Below the pieces are notes generated by a model. The model did no database searches. It was not told where the DNA came from and was given only the letters and a program-made list of their open reading frames with translations. From the NCBI GenBank assembly GCA_947626165.1, contig CANQRG010000009.1:57569-121568 (forward strand): DNA of 64,000 nucleotides, read 5' to 3'. The DNA comes from an uncultured Clostridia bacterium. GTDB lineage: Bacteria; Bacillota; Clostridia; Oscillospirales; Ruminococcaceae. The first letter of the stretch is position 1; every line of letters starts with the position of its first letter. Position numbers and translations under genes: made by a program. Below are positions 1-8,272 of this stretch, piece after piece.

Positions 1-2
1 GC

Positions 3-962
3 GACATTGTAACAGACAGAATGAGAACAATATTCAAATCGGTATTTATGCTCGCATTGCCAATAGCAGTAAGCTCTGTTATAACAACTGTAATATCCAT
101 GATCGACCTTGCAACCATTCCTCCTATAATCAAGTCGCTTTATGATAGAAACAGCAGTATAGGTTTGTTTAAGATAATCGGCGATCAAATAGATGCACCA
201 GACATTCCCAACTTTGTTTACGGCTCGTTCGTAGGTCTTGCGCTTACTATATTCGGTCTTATTCCGTCTCTTACAAGCATATTCGGTAAAAGCTCATTTG
301 CAAACGTAGCAGCCTGCTACTCGAAGAAAAATATGAACGCTCTTGCCAAAAGTGCGAATGCGGCTCTATTTTCAACTAACTTTATTGCGATGCCCTGCGC
401 TTTGGGTATTATGATTTTAAGCAAGCCTATACTGTCTCTTTTTTTCAGAACCAGACCTCTGGAGGTTTCCATATCAGTTAAACCTCTTATGTACCTTTGT
501 ATAGGTATGATCTTTATTTCAATAACAGTAACTACATTTTCTCTTCTTCAAGCTGTGGGTAATGTTAAAGCTCCGCTGAAAATACTTGCGGTAGGTTTGA
601 TAATAAAGCTTGGTTTAAATATTGCACTTATGAACATACAGATACTAAACATAAGCGGAGCCGCAATATCAACAAGCGTAAGCTATATGTTTATAGGAAT
701 ATGCGCCGTACTCACTTTTGTAAAACACACAAATGTAAAAATTGATTTGATTACAACAACTATAAAACCTCTTTTTGCCGGAATTTTGTCGTCAATTGTA
801 ATACTATTCAGCTTCATTTTTGTAAATGAAAACCATAATCAGGTTATTTCTATGGCATTTTCTATAATAATTGGTGGCATTATGTACATTTTATTTATGT
901 GTTTATTGTCTGTTTTCAACAAAAATACTATAAAAAGCCTGTTTTTTAATACAAATATTTAA
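3..962 (+). CDS. MATE/MOP-family lipid flippase, SpoVB-like (5' partial)
   Basis: This is the C-terminal part of a polytopic membrane protein of the MOP exporter superfamily (polysaccharide/lipid flippase, SpoVB/MurJ branch). The frame is open to the left window edge, so the ATG at 21 is probably internal and the gene starts outside. About eight hydrophobic segments separated by short polar loops can be seen over 313 residues; the family is usually about 500-530 residues, so roughly 200 are missing. The neighbours mazG, hup and an S4 gene match the Bacillus spoVT-yabM-yabN-yabO region, which supports a SpoVB/YabM-like role moving lipid-linked precursors across the membrane during sporulation or envelope synthesis. 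The substrate cannot be told from sequence. Confidence 0.8.
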   Translation, partial: DIVTDRMRTIFKSVFMLALPIAVSSVITTVISMIDLATIPPIIKSLYDRNSSIGLFKIIGDQIDAPDIPNFVYGSFVGLALTIFGLIPSLTSIFGKSSFANVAACYSKKNMNALAKSANAALFSTNFIAMPCALGIMILSKPILSLFFRTRPLEVSISVKPLMYLCIGMIFISITVTTFSLLQAVGNVKAPLKILAVGLIIKLGLNIALMNIQILNISGAAISTSVSYMFIGICAVLTFVKHTNVKIDLITTTIKPLFAGILSSIVILFSFIFVNENHNQVISMAFSIIIGGIMYILFMCLLSVFNKNTIKSLFFNTNI

Positions 963-1116
963 AAAGCACTTGAAATTAAATTAAAATTGGAGTATTATTA
1001 TATAGGACTTTTTTATTTTGTAAGTATCGCAGTCAGTGAACTGCAACATTCTGCGTATTGCTGAAGCAAATATTACATAAATTTAGAAGTCAAAACCTTT
1101 CGGAGTTGTTTTATTA

Positions 1117-1917
1117 ATGGTTGATTTCAATTTTAAAGAAAGATATAATATTGATGACTTAATTGAAATCGTAAGACTTCTGAGAAGTGAAAACGGCTGC
1201 CCTTGGGATAAAGAGCAAACTCATAAATCTATTCGTATGGATATTCTTGAAGAGGTTTACGAGGTTATTGAAGCTATTGACTTCGACAGCGAGGAAATGC
1301 TGAGAGAAGAACTTGGCGATGTGCTTTTGCAGGTGGTGTTTCATTCTCAGATCGAAACCGAAAAAAACTCATTTAATTTTTCGGATGTAACTAATGATAT
1401 TTGCAATAAGTTGATTGTCCGCCATCCTCATGTTTTCGGAGAGGTTTCTGTTGAAAGCTCGGAAGATGTTTTGAAAAACTGGGATAGCATTAAGAAAGAG
1501 ACAAAAGGACAAAAAACTTTTACCGACACACTGAAAAGTGTTCCTCGTGTGTTCCCTTCCCTTTTAAGGGCCGGCAAGCTCGGAAAGAGAGCCTCAAGAG
1601 CTAATTTGGATTTTAAGGACGCTGACAGCGCATTTCAATCTCTTAAAGACGAGGTCGAAGAACTGTCCGAGTCTATTAGATCCAACAACACAGAGCTAAT
1701 TTCTGAGGAGTTGGGAGATGTATTGTTTTCAACTGTCAATGTAGCGAGAAAACTTAACCTTAACGCTGAAGAACTTTTGACCAGCGCAAACGAAAAGTTT
1801 ATTTCACGCTTTGAAAAGGTTGAGAAAATGGCTATCGACAATAATGAAAATATGCAGGATCTATCGCCGGAAAAATTGGACAAGTACTGGAACAAAGTAA
1901 AGGCAGACAAACGATGA
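1117..1917 (+). CDS. mazG: MazG nucleoside triphosphate pyrophosphohydrolase
   Basis: Hydrolyses (d)NTPs to the monophosphate and pyrophosphate, a house-cleaning activity against non-canonical nucleotides. The 266 residues hold two MazG modules. The first has CPWDKEQTH near residue 28, then the metal-binding acidic pair EEVYEVIEAID and EELGDVLLQ near residues 45-72. The second repeats this as DEVEELSE and EELGDVLFS near residues 178-205. The length equals the usual two-domain MazG. It lacks the N-terminal methylase-like domain of Bacillus YabN. ATG follows a CGGAG site. It lies between the flippase and HU genes, the conserved Firmicute order. Confidence 0.95.
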   Translation: MVDFNFKERYNIDDLIEIVRLLRSENGCPWDKEQTHKSIRMDILEEVYEVIEAIDFDSEEMLREELGDVLLQVVFHSQIETEKNSFNFSDVTNDICNKLIVRHPHVFGEVSVESSEDVLKNWDSIKKETKGQKTFTDTLKSVPRVFPSLLRAGKLGKRASRANLDFKDADSAFQSLKDEVEELSESIRSNNTELISEELGDVLFSTVNVARKLNLNAEELLTSANEKFISRFEKVEKMAIDNNENMQDLSPEKLDKYWNKVKADKR

Positions 1918-2034
1918 TTTTGGCTAAAAGAAATTTTTATAAATTTCTTTGCAAAGGCTTAACCGAAAATCATTAAATCGGTAAGCAAATAATATTATTT
2001 GGCTATTTGCCAAAAATTTGGGAGGAAAATTAAA

Positions 2035-2310
2035 ATGACAAAGACTGAGCTTGTAAGCCTTATCGCTGATAAGGGAGACTACTCAAAAAAGGATGCTGAA
2101 AAAGCATTGGCAACAGTTATTGATGCTATCACCACATCACTTAAAAAGGGTGAAAAGATTTCTCTTGTAGGTTTCGGCACCTTTGAGGTTCGCGACAGAG
2201 CTGCTAAAACTGCTATCAATCCTATGACAAAGGAGAAGATCAATGTTCCTGCTAAGAAGGTTCCTGCTTTCAAGGCTGGAAAGGCTCTTAAGGATGCAGT
2301 TGCAAAGTAA
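2035..2310 (+). CDS. hup: HU-family DNA-binding protein
   Basis: Small histone-like protein that bends and compacts DNA as a dimer. The start is ATG at 2035, preceded by GGGAGGAAAAT, giving 91 residues; the longer ORF from 1999 adds 12 residues with no ribosome binding site. The HU signature GFGTFEVRDRAAKTAINPMT (about residues 46-65) contains the DNA-binding beta-arm, followed by the Lys-rich C-terminus. An intrinsic terminator follows directly, so it is probably transcribed as a short abundant message, alone or with mazG. Confidence 0.96.
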   Translation: MTKTELVSLIADKGDYSKKDAEKALATVIDAITTSLKKGEKISLVGFGTFEVRDRAAKTAINPMTKEKINVPAKKVPAFKAGKALKDAVAK

Positions 2311-2323
2311 TTACAATATAATT

Positions 2324-2350
2324 GCCTGTCAGTTATCTGGCAGGCTTTTA
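2324..2350 (+). terminator. Intrinsic terminator after HU
   Basis: GCCTGTC and GGCAGGC pair (one G-T wobble) around an 8-nt loop and run into CTTTTAATTTT. It starts 14 bases after the HU stop codon. Confidence 0.8.
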
Positions 2351-2402
2351 ATTTTGGTATAACAACTTATTTAATTTAAACACAGTAAGGAACGGTGATC
2401 AT

Positions 2403-2645
2403 ATGAGACTGGATAAATACCTCAAAATAACAAGAATTATAAAAAGGCGTACCGTCGCAAATGAGGCTTGTGACGCGGGAAAGATATCGGTCAATGACAA
2501 AATTGCCCGTGCGTCGTATGACGTTAAGGTGGGCGATATAATTGAAATTAATATGGGGCAAAAGCCGCTTAAAGTTAAAGTAATAAGCATAAGCGACTAT
2601 GTTAAAAAAGACGAAGCCGCCAATTATTATCAAGTTATTGATTAG
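2403..2645 (+). CDS. S4-domain RNA-binding protein (YabO/HslR family)
   Basis: An 80-residue protein that is almost entirely an S4 RNA-binding fold: MRLDKYLKITRIIKRRTVA at the N-terminus, then the turn NDKIARASYDVKVGDIIEI. The family includes Bacillus YabO/RqcP and E. coli Hsp15, which bind 50S subunits carrying peptidyl-tRNA and help rescue stalled ribosomes; RqcP supports C-terminal tailing by RqcH. The position after mazG matches yabO, so an RqcP-like role is likely, though inferred from family and neighbourhood. ATG follows AACGGTGATCAT. Confidence 0.9.
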   Translation: MRLDKYLKITRIIKRRTVANEACDAGKISVNDKIARASYDVKVGDIIEINMGQKPLKVKVISISDYVKKDEAANYYQVID

Positions 2646-2667
2646 TTTTTACAACTAAAAAAATACA

Positions 2668-2706
2668 AAAGCCTGCCGGATTAAACCTACCGACAGGCTT
2701 TATTTT
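2668..2706. terminator. Bidirectional terminator between yabO-like gene and lipoprotein gene
   Basis: GCCTGCCGG pairs with CCGACAGGC around an 11-nt loop, with an A-run on the left and a T-run on the right. It can therefore end the S4 gene (+) and the convergent lipoprotein gene (-). Confidence 0.85.
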
Positions 2707-2709
2707 TAT

Positions 2710-4383
2710 TTACATTTGAATATCATCAGCATCAATCTCAAAGTCGTCTATATCGATCTGCGACATAAAGGCTTTGTAATCTTCTTCGCCGAGATCCTTC
2801 TTCAGTTTATCGTAGTCAAAAGTGCCGTCTTCTTTGTAATAGTCCTCAAGCATTATTGCATCTTCGTCTTCTGATGCATCTGCTTCATCACCTGACGCTT
2901 CTGTTTCATCTGCAATAAGACCTTCGATTAATGATGATAAAGCCGCTGTTAAATCATCTCCAAGCGCTTTCTGAATATTAGTAATAAACTTATCGAGCTT
3001 CATTGACGACTGGTATTTCTCTATCTCATCCATTGTGTAAATTGTTCCGCTCGGGATAGAAACATCCGAAGCATTTGTGATCTCACTTAACAATGTGATT
3101 TTCGCATACTGCGTATCATTTACTGAAATATTGATCTCAGAATTCTGCTTGCTTTCTTCTGCTTTATATACAACATCTAATTTTGCTGTATCGTCACCAA
3201 ACTTAGCTTTAAACTTAACATCTCCTTTTGCCAATCCGTTTTCCTTGTCAGTTATTTCAAAATCCTCAATATCCAATACAAATGATACATCTTTTGTATC
3301 TTCCTCAGCGGCAGTGATGTTTGATTCACAGTCAATGTCAAGTTTTTTACCGTCCTTTACCACAGTAAACAAGCAATTTGCTCCCTCGCCCTCAACGCTT
3401 AAAGCATAAGCGTCATTCTCATCAACGCATACCACTGTAGCGTCATTCAGCTTTATTCCAACTACATCATCGTCATCGTAGATCAAACTTATTTCGGCTT
3501 TTTCTACCTGAGAAACCTCTTTGAGCAATGAATTTTTAGCATCATCTACTTTTGCAGCATAATCATCTTCAGTTAACCCAAGAGCAGAACCTAAAATATC
3601 AACTGCCAGCTTCTTTACATCTTCATCGCTTTTTAGCTTTTCAAAAACAGCTTCTATTATATTTTTAATATTATCAGATGTCAGCGTATATGTTCTCTGC
3701 TTATATGAGTATTCAACCTCTTTGACTTTGCCGTTAAAATCATCTTTCTCATACTCATCAGGAAGTTTATCAGTTATAACCTTTATATAATCGTCTAAAA
3801 TCTTATCATATTTATCGACCTTTATATTAGAAAGATTTTTGATTGACGATAAAGCCGACAAAGCTGAAATTCCTGTAACAGACTTTAAATCGGTTGCCTC
3901 TGCTGAAAACAGTTGATCCTTAAGGTCTTTAAAATCATCTGAGGAAACACTTAAATAAGCATCTGACAGTTCAGGTACTTTTATGTATAACTTTTTAGCC
4001 TCGTTATCATACACACCATTCAACGAAGCAAGATTATTTCCATCGTATGTAATAGATATATCAGTTCCTGCTTTAGCTCCCTTTAGCTTAGTTTCAGATG
4101 TCAGCGACAAAGGCTTGACCTCTGCCCCTAAAGCGTCTGTAACGCCTTTTCCAAACTCAATTGTCGCATTTGTTTTTGAAGCGGTATCAGCCTCGCCCGA
4201 AAACACACCGGAAAATGAGCTTGAATTGAAAGTCGTGTCAAATACATCTGAAAGCATTTCCTTAACGGATAACGATTCAGCCTCATTTTTATTCTTTTCC
4301 CCACAGGCTGTGAAAACAGCTGCTGACATTGCTCCTGCAAGAATAATAGCCGTTGCTTTTTTGAGTATACCTTTTATTTTCAT
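2710..4383 (-). CDS. Large acidic lipoprotein, unknown function
   Basis: A 557-residue predicted lipoprotein. The N-terminus has a Lys-rich start, a hydrophobic stretch and the lipobox VFTAC near residue 27, so the mature Cys should be lipidated and the protein held on the outer face of the membrane. The start is ATG at 4383 with GGAGG seven bases upstream; the ORF track start is an earlier TTG. The mature part is rich in Asp, Lys and Ser, with beta-rich segments resembling other clostridial solute-facing lipoproteins, and ends in an acidic Glu/Asp linker and DYYKEDGTFDYDKLKKDL. I do not recognise a named domain. It is monocistronic, facing the S4 gene across a shared terminator. Confidence 0.8.
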   Translation of the reverse strand: MKIKGILKKATAIILAGAMSAAVFTACGEKNKNEAESLSVKEMLSDVFDTTFNSSSFSGVFSGEADTASKTNATIEFGKGVTDALGAEVKPLSLTSETKLKGAKAGTDISITYDGNNLASLNGVYDNEAKKLYIKVPELSDAYLSVSSDDFKDLKDQLFSAEATDLKSVTGISALSALSSIKNLSNIKVDKYDKILDDYIKVITDKLPDEYEKDDFNGKVKEVEYSYKQRTYTLTSDNIKNIIEAVFEKLKSDEDVKKLAVDILGSALGLTEDDYAAKVDDAKNSLLKEVSQVEKAEISLIYDDDDVVGIKLNDATVVCVDENDAYALSVEGEGANCLFTVVKDGKKLDIDCESNITAAEEDTKDVSFVLDIEDFEITDKENGLAKGDVKFKAKFGDDTAKLDVVYKAEESKQNSEINISVNDTQYAKITLLSEITNASDVSIPSGTIYTMDEIEKYQSSMKLDKFITNIQKALGDDLTAALSSLIEGLIADETEASGDEADASEDEDAIMLEDYYKEDGTFDYDKLKKDLGEEDYKAFMSQIDIDDFEIDADDIQM

Positions 4384-4536
4384 CAAATGACCTCCATAAC
4401 AAAATTGTAATAAATTTATAATTAATTATATCAACCTACAGACAAATTGTCAATGGCAATCAAGTGAAAACAAAATGCTAATTATAACATAATTTAACAT
4501 ATTTTGATTCAATCAAAAAATATTTACATTTTATGA

Positions 4537-4758
4537 TTACTCTTTGTTTTCCGCATCATCTTCAGTATCAAAAAGATAATTTGCGTCAACTTTATATAGT
4601 TTTATCAATGCTTTAATTGTTTTAATATTAGGACTTATATCTCCATTTTCATATTTTGATATATTACTTCTGGATATCTCTAATTCAAATGATACTTGCT
4701 CCTGAGTAAGTCCAGCCTTTTTTCTTGCTTGTTTAAGTCTATTTGCAAATTGATCCAT
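4537..4758 (-). CDS. XRE-family HTH regulator (leftward of a divergent pair)
   Basis: A 73-residue single-domain Cro/C1-type repressor. The helix-turn-helix is clear: LKQARKKAGLTQEQVSFELE then SRSNISKYENGDISPNIKT (residues 8-46). There is no extra sensory domain, only a short acidic tail. It is divergent from another XRE gene at 4928. Between them are two identical-architecture palindromes (TGTTC-N7-GAACA), one about 50 bases upstream of each start, as expected for auto- and cross-repression. It looks like a small lysogeny-type switch, but no phage genes are nearby. Confidence 0.88.
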   Translation of the reverse strand: MDQFANRLKQARKKAGLTQEQVSFELEISRSNISKYENGDISPNIKTIKALIKLYKVDANYLFDTEDDAENKE

Positions 4759-4805
4759 TAAATCACGTCCTTTGTTCTACTTTATCATATTTTCACAAAA
4801 ATGTC

Positions 4806-4822
4806 TGTTCTATTTTGGAACA
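4806..4822. promoter_or_regulatory. Candidate XRE operator 1 (TGTTC-N7-GAACA)
   Basis: Perfect 5-bp inverted repeat with a 7-bp spacer, 47 bases upstream of the leftward XRE start. The same arrangement recurs at 4865-4881. The arms are inverted relative to a Gram-positive LexA box, so a dedicated XRE operator is the better reading. Confidence 0.55.
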
Positions 4823-4864
4823 TTAGCTAATAGATTTTATATTATTTATATGCTAAAATAATAA

Positions 4865-4881
4865 TGTTCTAAATCTGAACA
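4865..4881. promoter_or_regulatory. Candidate XRE operator 2 (TGTTC-N7-GAACA)
   Basis: Second copy of the palindrome, 46 bases upstream of the rightward XRE start. The arms match operator 1 exactly and the spacer differs, which argues for a shared binding protein. Confidence 0.55.
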
Positions 4882-4927
4882 TTTTTAAATTCAAAATATG
4901 CTAAGATAAAATAAAGGATGTGATAAA

Positions 4928-5158
4928 ATGTATAACTATTTAAAAAGATTAAAAGAGTTAAGAAAAGAATCAGGGCTGTCTCAGCAACAGGTTGCAGAAA
5001 TTTTGCATGTGACGCAAAGCACTTATTCAAAATACGAGAGCGGAGTGAGTTTAATAAAAGTTGACCAAGTAATAAAATTAGCTGAATTTTATAATGTTTG
5101 TATGGATTACATAGGCGGTTTTACAGATAAAAAAGTTAATTTTATTAATGAAAATTAG
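4928..5158 (+). CDS. XRE-family HTH regulator (rightward of a divergent pair)
   Basis: A 76-residue Cro/C1-type DNA-binding protein: LKELRKESGLSQQQVAEILH followed by TQSTYSKYESGVSLIKVDQ (residues 7-45), then a short tail ending DKKVNFINEN. It resembles immunity-repressor-like regulators of mobile elements. It is divergent from the XRE gene at 4758 with twin operators between. ATG follows AAAGGATGTGATAAA. Targets beyond the pair cannot be seen. Confidence 0.88.
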   Translation: MYNYLKRLKELRKESGLSQQQVAEILHVTQSTYSKYESGVSLIKVDQVIKLAEFYNVCMDYIGGFTDKKVNFINEN

Positions 5159-5204
5159 CTCTAATAAAAAAGAAGCAAGAGAAAATAATCTCTTACTTCT
5201 AATC

Positions 5205-5365
5205 CTATTGCTTGTGATTATAAATGAATAATTAATTGTCCATTTTCCATTATCAATTATCAATTGTTAAGCCTGACGTTTTGCAAGCTATGTTTCATAT
5301 GATAATTTACCAAGAGCGGACTGGATGCAACGTCACCGTTGCCTGCTCGCCGGTCACTGTTGCTC
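5205..5365. repeat. Composite intergenic repeat, copy 1
   Basis: Contains an AT-rich tract of ATTATCAATT-type 7-8 bp units, a GC-rich palindrome GCAACGTCACCGTTGC and CTCGCCGG. The same parts recur in other orders at about 9.9, 16.3, 19.1, 24.3, 48.9 and 56.3 kb. No gene is seen here; the short ORF at 5236 is repeat sequence. Confidence 0.6.
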
Positions 5366-5620
5366 AGTCGATACGTAAGTTCCACCCTCCCACAGTTCTA
5401 CCTCAGAAATGTCAATATCTGCGTTCCAGCCTACTGCACAGCCTCCACATTCTACCTTGACTAGCTTGAAAAAAGCCTCGTCTTTCAGCTTTTCATAATG
5501 TGAAAATTTAGGTAGTAATTGCTTTGTATCATACTCTTTTACTACTCCATTCTCAAAAGTAACCAACAGAGTCATGTCCTTAACAGGAGTTACATCAGTA
5601 ACCCTTATGAATAATCCCAT
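5354..5620 (-). CDS. DUF2442 domain protein
   Basis: An 88-residue protein of the DUF2442 family: VTDVTPVKDMTLLVTFENGVVKEYDT near the N-terminus and the conserved end GCAVGWNADIDISEVELWE. DUF2442 proteins usually sit beside a DUF4160 partner, as here (22 bases downstream of it). Such pairs are often listed as toxin-antitoxin-like modules, but the biochemical role is not established. Strong site GGGAGGAGG before ATG. The C-terminal codons run into the adjacent intergenic repeat. Confidence 0.85.
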   Translation of the reverse strand: MGLFIRVTDVTPVKDMTLLVTFENGVVKEYDTKQLLPKFSHYEKLKDEAFFKLVKVECGGCAVGWNADIDISEVELWEGGTYVSTEQQ

Positions 5621-5642
5621 ATAATAGCCTCCTCCCGTTTTA

Positions 5643-5894
5643 TTATTCCAACGGCGGTAACTTTTTAAGCGTTTTTGTTTCCCACATCTTCATAATGTCA
5701 TCGATATACTGCTCCGCCCATTCTTTCACCAAAGCCTGTGCCTTTGCAGGCAAATCGCCTTCAATCATTTTCAGCGTAGAGATTTCAAATGTTCCGTTAT
5801 ACTCTCCGTAGACCGCATGAAAATGTGGCGGATTATGCTCCCTTGTGAGAAAAATCTTAATGATAATTCCGTAAAATCTTGTTATTTCCGGCAT
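5643..5894 (-). CDS. DUF4160 domain protein
   Basis: An 83-residue DUF4160 protein: MPEITRFYGIIIKIF, then REHNPPHFHAVYGEYN, the family's most conserved segment with its His residues, then a helical tail with KEWAEQYIDDIMKMWE. It precedes DUF2442, the usual pairing. Its ATG overlaps the stop of the oxidoreductase gamma gene as TAATG, so it is probably translated by coupling from the metabolic operon, an unusual place for a toxin-antitoxin-like pair. Function unknown. Confidence 0.87.
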   Translation of the reverse strand: MPEITRFYGIIIKIFLTREHNPPHFHAVYGEYNGTFEISTLKMIEGDLPAKAQALVKEWAEQYIDDIMKMWETKTLKKLPPLE

Positions 5895-6424
5895 TACACC
5901 TGTCCCCCTATATTTATCGCCTTCATATTAACATCAATTAGATGCGCCTTCTTAGGTGGGATTGCCTTTTCAAATGCTTTATGCAAAGTGTCTAGCGATA
6001 TTATGCCTGTCTCCTTAATGAACTTTCCAAGCAGTATAATATTTGCCATTCCTGACATTTCGTTTTCCTCCGCAAGCTGAGAGGCAGGTAGGTAAAAGCA
6101 CTCTATGTCGTCCCTGTCTGATTTTTTATCGATCATTGTACTGTCAATAAATACCTTTCCGCCAGGCTGCACGCTTCCTATAAACTTGTCAAAAGACGGC
6201 GTGTTCATAGCGATAAGATAATTAGGCTCTAAAACAAGCGGTGAACCGATAGGGTCGTCTGAAATGCAAACGCTGCAGTTTGCAGTACCTCCCCTCATCT
6301 CAGGTCCGTATGATGGAAGCCAAGAGATTTCCTTGCTGTCCATAAGTCCGCCGTATGCAAGTATCTTTCCAGCGAACAAAATTCCCTGTCCGCCAAAGCC
6401 AGCTAAAATTATTTCATTTAACAT
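5894..6424 (-). CDS. 2-oxoacid:ferredoxin oxidoreductase, gamma subunit
   Basis: Gamma (POR catalytic domain) subunit of a CoA-dependent 2-oxoacid:ferredoxin oxidoreductase. It starts at ATG 6424 after GGAGGAAAAGTAAG, giving 176 residues; the ORF track start is 10 codons too early. It has the N-terminal signature ILAGFGGQGILFAGK and SWLPSYGPEMRGGTANCSV. It is the last metabolic gene of the operon and starts one base after the beta-subunit stop. Substrate choice (2-oxoglutarate or branched-chain oxoacids) cannot be decided here. Confidence 0.93.
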   Translation of the reverse strand: MLNEIILAGFGGQGILFAGKILAYGGLMDSKEISWLPSYGPEMRGGTANCSVCISDDPIGSPLVLEPNYLIAMNTPSFDKFIGSVQPGGKVFIDSTMIDKKSDRDDIECFYLPASQLAEENEMSGMANIILLGKFIKETGIISLDTLHKAFEKAIPPKKAHLIDVNMKAINIGGQV

Positions 6425-6425
6425 C

Positions 6426-7187
6426 TTACTTTTCCTCCTTTGGATTTTTAGCATCGCAGTCTTTAAAAACTCCCAGAGGATAGTAAGGGATCATATCAGT
6501 TCTCAGTCTCTCCAAAGCCTCTACAGGAGAAAGCCCCCAGTTTGTCGGACAAGTGGAAAGCACTTCGACAATAGAGAAGCCCTTTTCGTCTCTCTCATTT
6601 TCAAAGGCTTTTCTTATAGCCTTTTTAGCCTCGTTAATGTGAGGTACACTGTCAACGGCAACTCTCTGTGCAAGAGCCGTTCCAGAAAGGGTCGAAAGCA
6701 TCTCGCAGACCCTTATAGGATAACCCTGAACCTTTGGATCACGTCCGAAAGGAGTTGTCTGAGTTACCTGACCGGGCAAGGTAGTAGGCGCCATTTGACC
6801 GCCAGTCATTCCGTAGGTGGTGTTGTTTACAAAAATAACAACTATGTTCTCACCTCTTGTTGCGGCGTGAACAGTCTCAGCCGTACCTATAGCAGCCAAG
6901 TCGCCGTCGCCCTGATATGTAAACACCATAAGGTCGGGTCTTGCTCTCTTAACGCCCGTCGCAGTAGCAGGAGCTCTGCCGTGAGCCGCCTCTATCATAT
7001 CGCAGTTGAAGTAGTCGTATGCCATAACCGAACAGCCAACAGGACATATGCCAACAGTATTTCCCTCAATGCCCATTTCGTCAATTACCTCACAGACAAG
7101 TCTGTGGATAATTCCATGAGTACAGCCCGGGCAATAGTGCAGATTAACATCGCAAAGCGCATGAGGTTTTTCAAATACAACTGCCAT
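6426..7187 (-). CDS. 2-oxoacid:ferredoxin oxidoreductase, beta subunit (thiamine-PP binding)
   Basis: Beta subunit that binds thiamine pyrophosphate and carries out the decarboxylation step. ATG at 7187 follows GGAGGTGCAACTA and overlaps the alpha-subunit end by 17 bases; the GTG three codons upstream has no suitable site. In order: HYCPGCTHGIIHR (Fe-S/TPP region), GRAPATATGVKRARPDLMVFTYQGDGD, the TPP/Mg motif GDGDLAAIG with downstream NNTTYGMTGGQMAPTT. Length 253 residues, normal for the family. Probably cytosolic, with CoA and ferredoxin as cosubstrates. Confidence 0.94.
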   Translation of the reverse strand: MAVVFEKPHALCDVNLHYCPGCTHGIIHRLVCEVIDEMGIEGNTVGICPVGCSVMAYDYFNCDMIEAAHGRAPATATGVKRARPDLMVFTYQGDGDLAAIGTAETVHAATRGENIVVIFVNNTTYGMTGGQMAPTTLPGQVTQTTPFGRDPKVQGYPIRVCEMLSTLSGTALAQRVAVDSVPHINEAKKAIRKAFENERDEKGFSIVEVLSTCPTNWGLSPVEALERLRTDMIPYYPLGVFKDCDAKNPKEEK

Positions 7188-8241
7188 TAGTTGCACCTCC
7201 CAGTTTCTTTATTTCATCTAAAATTTCCGAAGGCTTTGGAATTACTCCGCCTGTTCTTCCGAAGAATGACACAGGAATTCTGCATTCAAGAGCCAGCTTG
7301 ACATCGTCTATCATCTGTCCCATAGACATCTCAACGCTCAGCACATTTTTTGCAGACTTGCAAGCCTCGTTTATCTCCTTAACAGGGAATGGCCACAACG
7401 TCTTAGGACGGAAAAGTCCTGCCTTTATACCCTGCTCTCTTGCTGTATTGACAGCGCTCTTTGCAACTCTTGCCGTTGCGCCAAACGCAGTAACAACGAT
7501 TTCAGCGTCGTCGCAAAGATAAATCTCTGCGTCGGTTTCGGTCTCTTTTATCTTTTTATATCTCTCATAACGACTTATGTTAGAGTTCTCGAGCGTTTCT
7601 GGCTGAAGATAAAGCGAATTGATAATATTGTGCTTTCTCTTCATCTTTGTACCGTCGCATGCCCATGGCTTAGGTTTTTGCTCGGCGCTTATCTCAGGGA
7701 AAGTCACAGGCTCCATCATCTGACCAAGCAGACCGTCTGCCAAAATCATAGCAGGCATTCTGTATTCGTCAGCTTTGTCAAATGCCTTTACTACCATATC
7801 TACCATTTCCTGAACTGACGCAGGCGCAAATACCAAAAGCTGAAAATCTCCATGTCCGAGAGCCTTTGTTGCCTGCCAGTAGTCAGACTGCGACGGCTGA
7901 ATTCCGCCCAGTCCCGGACCGCCTCTCTCTACATTTATAATAACACAAGGCAAATCCGAACCTGCTATGTAGGATATTCCCTCGCTTTTAAGCGATATTC
8001 CAGGCGACGAACTCGAGGTCATACATCTTGTTCCTGTCGCAGACGCACCCAGAACCATATTTATTGCTGCGATCTCGCTTTCAGCTTGTAAAAATACTCC
8101 GCCGTTTGCCTGCATTTTCTTTGCCAAATATGCCGATATCTCCGTCTGAGGTGTTATTGGGTAACCGAAAAAGCATTTACAGCCTGCTCGCATTGCGGCT
8201 TCTGCCAATGCCTCGTTACCCTTCATTAAATTTCTCTCCAT
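7171..8241 (-). CDS. vorB: 2-oxoacid:ferredoxin oxidoreductase, alpha subunit (VorB/KorA type)
   Basis: Alpha subunit (POR N-terminal TPP-associated plus transketolase C-terminal domains), 356 residues: MKGNEALAEAAMRAGC, FFGYPITPQTEIS, then ERGGPGLGGIQPSQSDY. A second in-frame ATG five codons in, after GGAGAG, is an alternative start. The four-gene ferredoxin-alpha-beta-gamma layout is typical of both 3-methyl-2-oxobutanoate (Vor) and 2-oxoglutarate (Kor) enzymes. In clostridia, closely similar alphas are generally labelled VorB, so the symbol is provisional. The reaction links oxoacid oxidation to ferredoxin reduction and acyl-CoA formation, or runs in reverse. Confidence 0.92.
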   Translation of the reverse strand: MERNLMKGNEALAEAAMRAGCKCFFGYPITPQTEISAYLAKKMQANGGVFLQAESEIAAINMVLGASATGTRCMTSSSSPGISLKSEGISYIAGSDLPCVIINVERGGPGLGGIQPSQSDYWQATKALGHGDFQLLVFAPASVQEMVDMVVKAFDKADEYRMPAMILADGLLGQMMEPVTFPEISAEQKPKPWACDGTKMKRKHNIINSLYLQPETLENSNISRYERYKKIKETETDAEIYLCDDAEIVVTAFGATARVAKSAVNTAREQGIKAGLFRPKTLWPFPVKEINEACKSAKNVLSVEMSMGQMIDDVKLALECRIPVSFFGRTGGVIPKPSEILDEIKKLGGATNGSCI

Positions 8242-8272
8242 TTAATTCAACTCCATTTATATAGTTTATTTC

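Noticed and set aside
4806-4881. LexA (SOS) boxes upstream of the XRE genes
   Set aside because: The arms are TGTTC...GAACA, the reverse order of the Gram-positive LexA box GAAC-N4-GTTC, and the 7-bp spacer does not fit.
6264-7190. 308-residue + strand ORF
   Set aside because: Antisense shadow of the oxidoreductase gamma and beta genes, which have clear family motifs and ribosome binding sites.
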